Assembly (NCBI GenBank): GCA_963519845.1
Contig: CAUQNX010000011.1
Coordinates: 1-64,000, forward strand
Source: Moellerella sp963519845
GTDB taxonomy: Bacteria; Pseudomonadota; Gammaproteobacteria; Enterobacterales; Enterobacteriaceae
DNA length: 64,000 nucleotides
Direction of reading: 5' to 3'
The notes below the pieces were generated by a model. The model searched no databases and was not told where the DNA came from. It saw nothing but the letters and a program-made list of their open reading frames with translations. Position 1 is the stretch's first letter; the number at the start of each line of letters is the position of its first letter. The position numbers were made by a program, and so were the translations under genes. Shown in pieces: positions 17,371-26,105 of the stretch.

Positions 17371-18945
17371 CTATTCAGCGGTTCTGGTACTGGAGCGGAT
17401 CAGGAAATCAAAGGCGCTGAGTGAAGCTTTTGCCCCTTCGCCTGCCGCAATAATAATCTGTTTATAAGGTACAGTGGTGCAGTCGCCAGCGGCAAAGACG
17501 CCTTTGATATTGGTCTCACCGCGAGCATCGACAATAATTTCGCCCATAGGGTTACGCTCAACCGTCTCTGCTAACCATTGGGTATTAGGTAATAAGCCAA
17601 TTTGGACAAAAATACCGGCTATCGCTAATGAGTGAACTGAATCATTAGTGCGATCTTTATATTCTAATCCAGTCAGCTTGCTGCCATCGCCCTTCACTTC
17701 TAAGGTTTGCGCATTAAGGATGATATCGATATTTTTTAAGCTATGCGCTTTATCCTGTAATACTGCATCAGCTTTTAGCTCAGGAGCAAATTCAAGCACG
17801 GTGACATGTTCAACCAAGCCAGCCAAATCAATCGCGGCTTCAATACCTGAATTTCCACCGCCGATCACGGCAACGCGTTTGCCTTTAAATAAAGGACCAT
17901 CACAGTGTGGGCAATAAGTAACCCCTTTAGTACGGTACTCTTGTTCGCCCGGTACGCCCATATTTCTCCAGCGTGCACCCGTGGCAATAATAATAGCGCG
18001 CGATTTTAGCGTTCCACCTGAGGCCGTGGTTATTTGATGATATTGGCCTTCAGATGCTGCTGGGATCAGTTTTGTTACCGCTTGGCCGTCAACTACATCA
18101 ACACTGTAGTCATCCACATGGGCTTTTAATGCACCTGCGAGGGTCGCGCCTTCTGTTTTGATTACTGAAATATAGTTTTCGATATCAACTGTATCCATCA
18201 CCTGACCACCGAAGCGCTCACCTATTACACCGGTGCGAATACCTTTACGCGCGGCATAAATAGCAGCTGAAGCACCGGCAGGACCGCTACCCACAACGAG
18301 AACATCATAAGGTTGACGCTCATTAAGTGCTTTAGCCGCACGCGCATCGGCGTTGGTATCCACTTTATTGACAATTTCGCTTAAGGTCATACGGCCTTGG
18401 CCAAACTCTTTGCCATTTAAAAATACCGCAGGTACACCCATCACCTGACGATCTTCAATTTCTTGCTGATAAGCGCCACCATCAATCGCTGTATGGCTGA
18501 TATCGGGGTTTAATACTGCCATTAAATTAAGCGCTTGCACTACATCTGGGCAGTTATGACAAGTGAGCGAATAGTAGGTTTCGAAATGGAATTTTCCCTC
18601 TAAGCCTTTCACTTGCTCTAAAATTTCTTGCGCTTCTTTCGATGGATGTCCGCCCACTTGCAGTAACGCGAGCACCAGCGAAGTAAATTCGTGTCCTAAT
18701 GGTGATCCAGCAAAGCGAATGCCTGAATCTTCACCCAAATTGGTGATTAAAAATGAAGGAGTACGTAATGAAGGATCTTGCGATTCTCTTAAGCTAACTT
18801 TATCGGATAATTGAGTAATTTCAGTTAATAATTGCTTTATTTCGTGTGATTTTGCACCATCATCTAGATTCGCCACCAACTCAACGGGTCGACGTAATTT
18901 TTCTAAATAAACTTTTAGCTGAGCTTGCATATTATTATCGAGCAT
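17371..18945 (-). CDS. ahpF: Alkyl hydroperoxide reductase subunit F
   Basis: AhpF is the flavoprotein that passes electrons from NADH to AhpC so that it can reduce peroxides. The 524 residues contain the N-terminal double-thioredoxin domain with the CHNC pair at C129 and C132, the FAD motif GSGPAGASAAIYAARKG (219-235), the thioredoxin-reductase-type CPHC pair at C345 and C348, and the NAD motif GGGNSGIEAA. These cysteine positions equal those of the enteric enzyme. It follows ahpC in the same direction with a 97-base gap that holds a hairpin. Confidence 0.97.
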   Translation of the reverse strand: MLDNNMQAQLKVYLEKLRRPVELVANLDDGAKSHEIKQLLTEITQLSDKVSLRESQDPSLRTPSFLITNLGEDSGIRFAGSPLGHEFTSLVLALLQVGGHPSKEAQEILEQVKGLEGKFHFETYYSLTCHNCPDVVQALNLMAVLNPDISHTAIDGGAYQQEIEDRQVMGVPAVFLNGKEFGQGRMTLSEIVNKVDTNADARAAKALNERQPYDVLVVGSGPAGASAAIYAARKGIRTGVIGERFGGQVMDTVDIENYISVIKTEGATLAGALKAHVDDYSVDVVDGQAVTKLIPAASEGQYHQITTASGGTLKSRAIIIATGARWRNMGVPGEQEYRTKGVTYCPHCDGPLFKGKRVAVIGGGNSGIEAAIDLAGLVEHVTVLEFAPELKADAVLQDKAHSLKNIDIILNAQTLEVKGDGSKLTGLEYKDRTNDSVHSLAIAGIFVQIGLLPNTQWLAETVERNPMGEIIVDARGETNIKGVFAAGDCTTVPYKQIIIAAGEGAKASLSAFDFLIRSSTRTAE

Positions 18946-18980
18946 TTGATTGTTGCGCCTCTTTGTCCCTGTTATAGAAT

Positions 18981-19000
18981 CGGGTGCCAGAGAGCACCCG
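18981..19000 (-). promoter_or_regulatory. Hairpin between ahpC and ahpF
   Basis: CGGGTGC (18981-18987) pairs with GCACCCG (18994-19000) around a six-base loop. No T run follows on the minus strand. It could act as an attenuator or RNA-stability element that lowers ahpF relative to ahpC. The role is inferred. Confidence 0.5.
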
Positions 19001-19042
19001 ACTAAATTATCGTCTATTACTGCTATTGAGTGGTCAGCAAGA

Positions 19043-19606
19043 CTAGATTTTACCGACTAAATCAAGTGATGGAGAGAGTGTTGCTTCGCCTTCTTTCCAT
19101 TTTGCAGGGCAAACTTCGCCTGGGTGGCTAGCAACATATTGTGCGGCTTTAATTTTACGCAGTAGATCTGCTGCATCACGGCCGACGCCTTCAGAGGTTA
19201 TTTCGATAGCCTGAATAATACCTTGTGGGTCAACAACGAAAGTTCCGCGATCTGCCAGACCTTCATCTTCACGCATATTGTCGAAATTACGTGTCAGAGC
19301 CCCTGTTGGGTCACCGATCATCGCATATTGGATTTTACCAATAGTGTCAGAGCTGCCGTGCCAAGCTTTGTGGGTGAAATGGGTATCTGTTGAAACAGAA
19401 TAGATATCAACGCCCATTTTGTTGAATTCGGCTGAATGGTCCGCTAAGTCACCCAGTTCTGTTGGGCAGACAAAAGTGAAGTCAGCGGGATAAAAGAAGA
19501 AAACACTCCATTTACCTTCAGTATCTTTTTCAGTCACTTCGATAAATTGGCCTTCTTTAAATGCCATATTTTTAAAGGGTTTGATTTGTGTATTAATTAA
19601 AGACAT
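19043..19606 (-). CDS. ahpC: Alkyl hydroperoxide reductase subunit C (2-Cys peroxiredoxin)
   Basis: The 187-residue peroxiredoxin reduces hydrogen peroxide, organic peroxides and peroxynitrite. The peroxidatic cysteine is C47 in FVCPTEL and the resolving cysteine lies in the C-terminal GEVCPAKW. Length and both sites match E. coli AhpC. It is the first gene of ahpCF, with a conserved OxyR-type site 57-93 bases before the ATG (19663-19699). Induction by peroxide through OxyR is therefore likely. Confidence 0.98.
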   Translation of the reverse strand: MSLINTQIKPFKNMAFKEGQFIEVTEKDTEGKWSVFFFYPADFTFVCPTELGDLADHSAEFNKMGVDIYSVSTDTHFTHKAWHGSSDTIGKIQYAMIGDPTGALTRNFDNMREDEGLADRGTFVVDPQGIIQAIEITSEGVGRDAADLLRKIKAAQYVASHPGEVCPAKWKEGEATLSPSLDLVGKI

Positions 19607-19662
19607 GTTTTTTCTCCTGTTGGGTTGAGCTCTAATCTACCCATCCACAGGATCTTTAGCCA

Positions 19663-19699
19663 ATTCATTGGTACTATCGATTCGATAGCTTTTACCTGT
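19663..19699 (-). promoter_or_regulatory. OxyR binding site upstream of ahpC
   Basis: The four tetranucleotides of the OxyR motif occur at exact 7-base spacing: ATTC (19663-19666), CTAT (19674-19677), ATAG (19685-19688) and CTGT (19696-19699). The two inner elements are perfect and the spacer c-T-ttt-A-c fits the extended consensus. It lies just upstream of ahpC. The site is seen directly; OxyR itself is not in the window. Confidence 0.75.
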
Positions 19700-19744
19700 T
19701 GTAATTAATCATTTGATAGTTTTTGATTGTATTAAAAACAAAAA

Positions 19745-19768
19745 ACAGAGGCCGATTATTGCCTCTGT
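19745..19768. terminator. Terminator of the yhiI-rbbA-yhhJ operon (bidirectional)
   Basis: ACAGAGGC (19745-19752) pairs with GCCTCTGT (19761-19768) across eight bases. T runs follow on both strands. It lies 60 bases downstream of the yhhJ stop and just before the ahpC promoter, where it separates the two leftward operons. Confidence 0.8.
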
Positions 19769-19828
19769 TTTTGTCAACACCTGATAGGATCGATACTTTG
19801 CTATTTGAAATTAGTCGTTATATGGACA

Positions 19829-20956
19829 TTAAGCCATTGAAGAGATGGTCTTACGGAAACGCAGTAATGCTAAGGTGAAGAAAGCCGCACCAATCACAAT
19901 CAAGATAGCAAATTGTGGCCAAACAATGGAGAGATCCGCACCGCGATAAAGTATTCCTTGCGCTAAACTAACAAAATGTGTGGTCGGCATGGTCAACATA
20001 ATGTCTTGCACTAGCTGCGGCATACTCTCACGGGGTGTCATCCCCCCAGATAACATATTTAAGGGTAATAGAACTAGGATCATCAATAAGCCAAATTGTG
20101 GCATTGAGCGCGCAAGAGTTCCCATAAAGATACCGATGGAGGTAGTAGCAAATAGACTTAAGGCCACGCCACAGAGAAAGAGCAGTATCGAGCCCTCAAT
20201 TGGAACTTGGAGCAAGGTTTTTACCACTAAAATCAGTGACAATATCGAGGCTAAGAGTACCACCAGCCCCATCGACCATATTTTAGATAACATGATTTCA
20301 AAGGGTGTAATTGGCATCACCAATAGATGCTCAATAGTGCCATGCTCCCGCTCTCTGATCAGAGCCGCTCCCGTTAACACAATCGACAGCATAGTAATAT
20401 TATTGATAATCGCCATGACCGAACCGAACCAAGATTGCGTCAAGTTAGGGTTAAAACGCATTCTTACTTCTAAATCAACAGGTAATGGCGCTTTATCGCG
20501 AGTTTTAGCGAGAAATTCCGCCACTTCCCCTTGGACAATATTTTGAATATAGCTATTTCCGAGAAACGCCTGACTCATACGTGTGGCATCTATATTGACC
20601 TGAATTTCTGGGGCTCGCCCCGCTAACAGATCACGCTGAAAATTAGGCGGAATATCTAACGCAAAAGTGTAAGCTCCCTTATCTAATAAGCCGTCAATTT
20701 CTCCCGGTTGAATATCCGCAGGAACCTGAAAATAAGGTGCATAGAAACTATTCACAATACGCGTTGAAAGCTGGGATTTATCCTGATCAGCTATAGCGAT
20801 AGGCGCATTATGCAGCGAACCGGGCGTGACGGTTGCCGATGAATAGATAGAGACAGTAAAAGCAAAGACAATCAACCCTAACATTGCCTTATCACGGGCT
20901 AAACTACGTAACTCTTTGATGCCCAAATTGAAAATATTCTGTAATGTCCTGATCAT
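19829..20956 (-). CDS. yhhJ: ABC-2 type permease YhhJ
   Basis: The 375-residue inner-membrane protein has one N-terminal helix, a periplasmic domain (about residues 45-170) and a C-terminal five-helix ABC-2 module that begins near IINNITMLSIVLTGAALIREREHGTIEHLLVMP. It follows rbbA directly, with the start codon adjoining the rbbA stop, as in the E. coli yhiI-rbbA-yhhJ operon. With RbbA and the periplasmic adaptor YhiI it should form an exporter. The substrate is not known. Confidence 0.88.
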   Translation of the reverse strand: MIRTLQNIFNLGIKELRSLARDKAMLGLIVFAFTVSIYSSATVTPGSLHNAPIAIADQDKSQLSTRIVNSFYAPYFQVPADIQPGEIDGLLDKGAYTFALDIPPNFQRDLLAGRAPEIQVNIDATRMSQAFLGNSYIQNIVQGEVAEFLAKTRDKAPLPVDLEVRMRFNPNLTQSWFGSVMAIINNITMLSIVLTGAALIREREHGTIEHLLVMPITPFEIMLSKIWSMGLVVLLASILSLILVVKTLLQVPIEGSILLFLCGVALSLFATTSIGIFMGTLARSMPQFGLLMILVLLPLNMLSGGMTPRESMPQLVQDIMLTMPTTHFVSLAQGILYRGADLSIVWPQFAILIVIGAAFFTLALLRFRKTISSMA

Positions 20957-23719
20957 CTATGACTCCTGTTTCTTCAGGAACAACACACTTAATATAATGA
21001 CCAAGGGAACGGTGATAAACAAAGGGATAAAGGCGCTTTGTAAATCGAATATATTCAGTGCCTTGGAGAATGTCCCTCGGGTGATGGTCAGAAAATGGGA
21101 TGTTGGGTAGATATTACCGATCCAACGCCCAACGCCTTCCAATGATGAAACCGGATCTATCATTCCTGAGAATTGTGTTGCGGGGATCAGTGTGGCTATT
21201 GAGGTACCAAAAATGGCGGCGATTTGGCTCTTCATAAAGCAGGAGATCAGTAAACCAAAACCCGTGGCGATAGTAATATAGAGAAAAGCCGCTAATGTTA
21301 GGGTTAAAAAACTGCCTTTAAAGCTGACGCCAAATACCCACACTGATAGCAAACAGAGCAAGAAAAAGTTGAACATCCCTAACACAATATAGGGTAGCTG
21401 CTTACCGAGCAGAAACTCCAATTTGGTCACTGGCGTCACATAGAGATTAATAATAGAACCTAGCTCTTTTTCACGCACCACACTTAATGCGCTTAACATG
21501 GCTGGGATCATCATTAATAACAAAGGGATCACCGCCGGAACAATGGCGGGTAAACTTTTAACATCGGGATTATAGCGATAGCGTGTCTCTATATCGATCA
21601 TAGGTGTGGCAAGCCCGCTTTTTGATTGACGCGCCGCCATCTCAGTCAACCAATTAAGGTGCATCGCTTGCACATAGCCGCGTACGGTTTCCGCACGATT
21701 TGGCATAGCACCATCGACCCAGACGCCAATTTTGACATTATGACCACGAGCAACATCACGGGCAAAATTAGCCGGAATTTCAATGGCCACTGAGGTTTCA
21801 GCACTGCGCAAACGGCGCTCTAACTCATTATAATCTTCAATGGGTGGTTGCTCGATAAAGTAACGCGAGCCCGATAAATTAAGTGCATAGCCTTGGCTTA
21901 GCCCAGTTTGGTCTCTATCCAGCACCGAAAAGCGCAGGTTTTCAACGTCCATACTGATGCCATAACCCATAATAAACATTAAGATAACCGTCCCCAACAA
22001 GGCCAAAGTGGAACGTACGGGATCGCGCCGCAGCTCCATACCTTCTCGGATACTGTAGCTAAATAGCCGTCTTAAACTAAAGCGACTTTTTAGCGCTTGT
22101 TCACTACTGGAGGTTGGTTTGTCATCAACAAAAGTCTCTGGCGTACCTTGATCACTGATTTCAGGCTCATCAACTGCGTCTTTAAGATAGGCGATAAAGG
22201 TTTGTTCTAATGTCTCTAAACCGCGTTTTTTCACTAAATTGGCCGGAGTGTCACAGTCTAAAACCTTACCTGCGTGCATCAAAGAGATGCGATCACAGCG
22301 TTCAGCTTCATTCATAAAGTGTGTGGAGATAAAAATAGTGACGCCGTCACGTCTTGAAAGGTCAACCATCAAGTTCCAGAACATATCCCTAGCAATGGGG
22401 TCAACACCGGAAGTGGGCTCATCTAAAATCAACATTTCAGGTCGATGGATCACCGCCACAGCCAAGGATAGGCGCTGCCTGATCCCCAAGGGCAGATCGT
22501 CAGGCATAGTAAATTGTACGCAGGTCAGATTGAATCGTTCGCACATCTCATCACAGCGTTGCACGATTTCATCTTCTGCAATATGGAAAAGTTTGGCGTG
22601 TAACTCCAAATTCTGACGAACCGATAATTCACTGTACAGCGAGAAGGCTTGCGACATATAACCGACACGTTTACGCGTCTCAATATCTTTAGGATCTATC
22701 TCTTGCCCAAATAACCAAGCTTGCCCTTCACTGGCTTCGAGAAGCCCAGTCAGCATCTTCATAGTGGTGGATTTACCACAGCCATTCGAGCCCAAAAAGC
22801 CAAATATTTCACCTTTGGGAATACGAAAATTGACATTATCAACAGCTACAAATTGCCCAAAGCGCATTGTCAGTCCTTGCGCCTCGATGGCAATCACATC
22901 ATCGGCCGATTTATCACGTTTTGGGATCACCACTTTCTGGTGATCTTTACGTTTTTCTTCCGGTAACAGTGCAATAAATGCCGTTTCTAAATCTTTACTG
23001 TCGGTCTGTTTTTTCAATTCAGAGGCATGACCCGTCGCCAACACTTTGCCATCATCCATGGCGACTAACCAATCAAAACGCTCAGCCTCTTCCATATAAG
23101 CAGTGGCCACTAACACGCTCATATTGGTTTGGCGTGAACGAATGCGTTCAATCATGTCCCAGAATTGAGCTCGAGATAAAGGATCGACCCCAGTAGTGGG
23201 CTCATCAAGGATCAGCAATTCGGGATCATGAATTAGCGCACAACATAGACCCAGTTTCTGTTTCATACCGCCGGATAATTTACCTGCGGGTCTATCACGA
23301 AAGGGGGATAAGCCAGTACTCTCGAGTAGCTCATTGATTCGATACTCACGCTCGGCTTTAGACTGGCCAAACAGTCGACCAAAAAAGTCCACATTTTCAA
23401 ATACCGACAGAGTGTGATAGAGGTTTTTCCCCAATCCTTGAGGCATATAAGCAATACGCGGGCATACGGAGCGGCGGTGTTCTTTATCCGTCATATCACC
23501 GCCGAGCACTTGTACTTTTCCTTGTTGTATCGCCCTTGCGCCAGCAATTAATGAAATCAGGCTTGATTTACCAACACCGTCAGGACCGATCAAACCGACC
23601 ATTTTGCGCGCTGGAATTTTTAGGCTGATATCATCAAGGGCGCAATTTTCACCGTAATGCTGACTGACTTGGCTCAGTTCAATAATCACATCATTCATTA
23701 ACAGCGATTTGTTTGTCAT
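20957..23719 (-). CDS. rbbA: RbbA/YhiH-type protein: two ABC ATPase domains fused to an ABC-2 permease
   Basis: The 920 residues hold two ATPase domains followed by a membrane half. The first has Walker A GPDGVGKS (45-52), signature KLSGGMKQ and Walker B LLILDEPTTGVDP. The second has Walker A GSNGCGKS (around 313-320), a weakly conserved signature LPLGIRQRLS and LILDEPTSGVDP. From about residue 560 an ABC-2 permease follows, with an amphipathic start, a periplasmic domain and five helices. E. coli RbbA was reported to associate with ribosomes, but the operon context (HlyD-type adaptor and YhhJ permease) points to export. Its ATG overlaps the yhiI stop by four bases. Confidence 0.9.
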   Translation of the reverse strand: MTNKSLLMNDVIIELSQVSQHYGENCALDDISLKIPARKMVGLIGPDGVGKSSLISLIAGARAIQQGKVQVLGGDMTDKEHRRSVCPRIAYMPQGLGKNLYHTLSVFENVDFFGRLFGQSKAEREYRINELLESTGLSPFRDRPAGKLSGGMKQKLGLCCALIHDPELLILDEPTTGVDPLSRAQFWDMIERIRSRQTNMSVLVATAYMEEAERFDWLVAMDDGKVLATGHASELKKQTDSKDLETAFIALLPEEKRKDHQKVVIPKRDKSADDVIAIEAQGLTMRFGQFVAVDNVNFRIPKGEIFGFLGSNGCGKSTTMKMLTGLLEASEGQAWLFGQEIDPKDIETRKRVGYMSQAFSLYSELSVRQNLELHAKLFHIAEDEIVQRCDEMCERFNLTCVQFTMPDDLPLGIRQRLSLAVAVIHRPEMLILDEPTSGVDPIARDMFWNLMVDLSRRDGVTIFISTHFMNEAERCDRISLMHAGKVLDCDTPANLVKKRGLETLEQTFIAYLKDAVDEPEISDQGTPETFVDDKPTSSSEQALKSRFSLRRLFSYSIREGMELRRDPVRSTLALLGTVILMFIMGYGISMDVENLRFSVLDRDQTGLSQGYALNLSGSRYFIEQPPIEDYNELERRLRSAETSVAIEIPANFARDVARGHNVKIGVWVDGAMPNRAETVRGYVQAMHLNWLTEMAARQSKSGLATPMIDIETRYRYNPDVKSLPAIVPAVIPLLLMMIPAMLSALSVVREKELGSIINLYVTPVTKLEFLLGKQLPYIVLGMFNFFLLCLLSVWVFGVSFKGSFLTLTLAAFLYITIATGFGLLISCFMKSQIAAIFGTSIATLIPATQFSGMIDPVSSLEGVGRWIGNIYPTSHFLTITRGTFSKALNIFDLQSAFIPLFITVPLVIILSVLFLKKQES

Positions 23720-24789
23720 TGCGGTAATCTCACCTCAAGCTCTGCGGGCCACTCTTTAGTGGTATCGAGACGGATATAGGCTTTACCGGGTAAACCCGTT
23801 TTGACATATTCAAGGTGTTTCTCTAGCAATTCAGGGGCGATACGTGCACGAACCCTAAACATCAGCTTTAATCTTTCGTTATCGGTTTCCACTGTTTTGG
23901 GGGTAAATTGTGCCACACTAGCGACATAACTGGCCTTAGCAGGGATAGTCAGGTTAGGTGCCGCATCAAGAATAATATGCACTTCACTGCCTAAGGCTAC
24001 TTTACCGGCATCTTCTGTCGGCAAAAAGAAGGTCATATAGACATCACTTAAATCAACCATATTGAGCACACGCCCACCCGCGCCCAGCACTTCGCCCGGT
24101 TCTGCAACTCGATACTGCACTCGACCATTACGTGGTGCTTTCAGATCACTATCTTCGAGATCAGCTTTAACTCGCCTTTCCGTGGCAATTGCCGCATCGA
24201 CACGACTTTTAGCTTGCACAATCCCCGCTTGAGCGGAATCAATGGCTGCGACAGAAGCGGCAACTTGGGCTTTAGAGGCCTCAAGCGTAGCTCGAGCCCC
24301 TTGGACTTGCGCCAAATCATCATCTAATTGTTGAATCGAAACCGCATTGGTTTTAACCAATTGCTGTGAACGCACTAAACGTTTTTGCGCTGCATTCACT
24401 TCTGCCTCACGCTGTTTTACCAAGGCTTGAGCAGCTATTTTTTCACTTTTACGTTGAATGAGGCTCGACTCAGCGGTAACTACCCCACTTTGCGACTGTT
24501 TTAATTGCGCTTGCACTTCATGAAGTTGTTCTTGCAGCGCACGGGTATCCATTTTAGCTAAGATTTGATCTTGTTTAACAAAATCGCCCTCTTTGGCATA
24601 AATAGCCTCAATTCTGCCCGCCGTTTTAGTTGAGATATCAATTTCGGTTGCTTCTATGCGACCATTACTTTGTGCAAAACCCTCTGGTAAACCACTGGAA
24701 TTTTGACTCCAATAATAAAAACCACCCGCAATGACAATAAGGATAATAACAAGATAAGTGACTAATTTGCGCTTATTTTCTTTTTTCAT
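23716..24789 (-). CDS. yhiI: HlyD-family periplasmic adaptor YhiI
   Basis: The 357-residue membrane-fusion protein has an N-terminal anchor (LVTYLVIILIVIAGGFYYW), a biotinyl-lipoyl-like half motif (GRIEAIYAKEGDFVKQDQILAKMD), a long alpha-hairpin (about residues 90-200) rich in Q, A and K, the second lipoyl half (LKAPRNGRVQYRVAEPGEVLGAGGRVLNMVDL) and beta-barrel domains. Such adaptors link an inner-membrane transporter to an outer-membrane channel. The start at 24789 is preferred to 24804 because AGCAGG lies just upstream of it. It is the first gene of the operon. Confidence 0.88.
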   Translation of the reverse strand: MKKENKRKLVTYLVIILIVIAGGFYYWSQNSSGLPEGFAQSNGRIEATEIDISTKTAGRIEAIYAKEGDFVKQDQILAKMDTRALQEQLHEVQAQLKQSQSGVVTAESSLIQRKSEKIAAQALVKQREAEVNAAQKRLVRSQQLVKTNAVSIQQLDDDLAQVQGARATLEASKAQVAASVAAIDSAQAGIVQAKSRVDAAIATERRVKADLEDSDLKAPRNGRVQYRVAEPGEVLGAGGRVLNMVDLSDVYMTFFLPTEDAGKVALGSEVHIILDAAPNLTIPAKASYVASVAQFTPKTVETDNERLKLMFRVRARIAPELLEKHLEYVKTGLPGKAYIRLDTTKEWPAELEVRLPQ

Positions 24790-25231
24790 GGAACCTGCTC
24801 TCACTTTTTAGGTTGAAGCATATATTCAAGGTAGATAGGCAATAGGCATATTTTATGCGTATATTCTAAGTATAAAATTGAGACAAAGAATGGAACCGTT
24901 AAAAAACACAATTAATAACGGAGTAAAACAATATTATTTATACTACTTTATATAATAAGTCATTATCAGAACCCTTATTAATAATAAAGCCGACAAAATT
25001 CATAATTAGACTATAATCAGTTTATCTATTCAAAAAAAATTAATAATTTAAAATATTAAAGCTATTTATATTATAGATTGTCATTATATTTAAAATAGCA
25101 CAGGCATCACAATCTTTCAGACTAAATATTTAAATAGCCTATATAGCACAGATTGTTAAAAAAAATCAGCAACACAAGTTACTGATTTAAAATATATATT
25201 CACTTTAAATAATTATTTAAACGACTAATAC
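24790..25231. other. 442-base AT-rich region upstream of yhiI
   Basis: It should contain the yhiI operon promoter and the terminator of the GNAT gene (25163-25188). The rest is very A/T-rich, with no consensus site or open frame that could be supported. Confidence 0.4.
25163..25188 (-). terminator. Terminator of the GNAT acetyltransferase gene
   Basis: AAATCAGCAAC (25163-25173) pairs with GTTACTGATTT (25178-25188) apart from one mismatch, with a four-base loop. On the minus strand the stem leads into a run of T (25157-25165 on the plus strand is all A). It lies 44 bases after the stop. Confidence 0.75.
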
Positions 25232-25711
25232 CTATAAGTTGGCAAAGTTGAGCAAAATATCGCCATCCATTCGATAACGAACCCACTCACTCTGTGGTTC
25301 AGCACCAATACTATGATAGAAATCGATGGCGGGTTGATTCCAATCTAATACGCTCCATTCGAGTCGCTTGCAATTTCGCTCGACTGCCACTTGAGCAAGG
25401 CGTTTTAATAATTTTTTCCCCGCCCCCGTACCTCGAAATTGAGGTGATATATATAAATCCTCTAAATAAATTCCATTATGCCCTAACCAAGTCGAGTAAC
25501 TGGTAAAATAAACCGCATAACCCGCGGCTTTACCATCAATAAGGCATATTAGGGCTTCTGCTTTTGAATCAGCAGCAAATAATGAGGCTTCAATATCAGA
25601 TAGTGATGCTTTAACTTCATGAGCCGCTTTTTCATACTCTGCAAGCTCGATAATCAATCCTAAAATAATTGAAGCATCTTCCCGTGTCGCTATATTTATT
25701 TCTATTTTCAT
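25232..25711 (-). CDS. GNAT-family N-acetyltransferase, diamine acetyltransferase-like
   Basis: The 159-residue protein has the GNAT core. The acetyl-CoA loop is SPQFRGTGAGKKLL (near residues 89-102), preceded by GIYLEDLYI and followed by the characteristic WSVLDWNQPAIDFYHSIGAEPQSEWVRYRM. The LEDLYV...WNQPAI..FY pattern is that of spermidine/spermine and thialysine N-acetyltransferases, so a polyamine or related amine is a likely substrate. It is a single gene with its own terminator. The exact amine is not decided. Confidence 0.82.
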   Translation of the reverse strand: MKIEINIATREDASIILGLIIELAEYEKAAHEVKASLSDIEASLFAADSKAEALICLIDGKAAGYAVYFTSYSTWLGHNGIYLEDLYISPQFRGTGAGKKLLKRLAQVAVERNCKRLEWSVLDWNQPAIDFYHSIGAEPQSEWVRYRMDGDILLNFANL

Positions 25712-25898
25712 TTTTCTCTCATTCTGTTTTTATATCTAAACGCTAAACCCTGCCTGATAAAGCAAGAGTAACACTATTAATTTAGCCGTTTATATCTCAA
25801 TTTACCCTAATAAAAATTAAATAAGTCGATAAGAGATCTTGTCTACCTCATTCAATTACTGATACTATTTTATCATCGATCAACAATCAAAAAAAATT

Positions 25899-25905
25899 AA
25901 GGAGG
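25899..25905 (+). promoter_or_regulatory. Strong Shine-Dalgarno of the leader peptide
   Basis: AAGGAGG lies exactly seven bases before the ATG at 25913. This is a full match to the anti-Shine-Dalgarno and much stronger than the site of the ABC-F gene it precedes. It is the main reason to regard the short frame as translated. Confidence 0.75.
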
Positions 25906-25912
25906 CTAATCG

Positions 25913-25996
25913 ATGTTACTGTGTGATTTAATTAAATTCTCACACTCCTTTAGCGATCATAGAAGCTCAGGCTGTCACAGTTTAATACTGCGATAA
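25913..25996 (+). CDS. Probable 27-residue leader peptide upstream of the ABC-F gene
   Basis: A short frame with 27 codons (beginning MLLCDLIKFSH, ending HSLILR) follows a perfect AAGGAGG. Its last codons lie inside the left part of an 8-bp stem (25965-25972 with 26001-26008). The ABC-F gene starts 109 bases after its stop and has a poor ribosome site that is itself hidden in a stem. This layout is what is seen in translational attenuators of resistance-type ABC-F, erm and cat genes, where ribosome stalling on the leader changes the RNA fold. The peptide has no known relatives that I recognise, and stalling is an inference. Confidence 0.6.
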   Translation: MLLCDLIKFSHSFSDHRSSGCHSLILR

Positions 25997-26105
25997 CCCT
26001 GCCTGAGCGAAGATCCTCACCCTAAAGGAAGACACTTCCTCAGCTTACTGGGTTGTCGCAAGACATCTCCTAGGGCTTATTACGCCCGAAATAAATGAGT
26101 AAGCT
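25965..26105 (+). promoter_or_regulatory. Structured mRNA leader (candidate attenuator) of the ABC-F gene
   Basis: Three stems can form in order. GCTCAGGC (25965-25972) pairs with GCCTGAGC (26001-26008). AGGAAG (26026-26031) pairs with CTTCCT (26035-26040) around a three-base loop. AGCTTACT (26042-26049) pairs with AGTAAGCT (26098-26105), the last bases before the ABC-F ATG at 26106. The third stem would sequester the start region. No T run is present, so control of translation is more likely than termination. Ribosome stalling on the leader frame would disturb the first stem; the refolding partner was not worked out. Confidence 0.5.

Noticed and set aside
19980..20546. Long (188-codon) frame antisense to yhhJ
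   Set aside because: It mirrors the coding strand of a conserved gene, with no start signal; a shadow frame.
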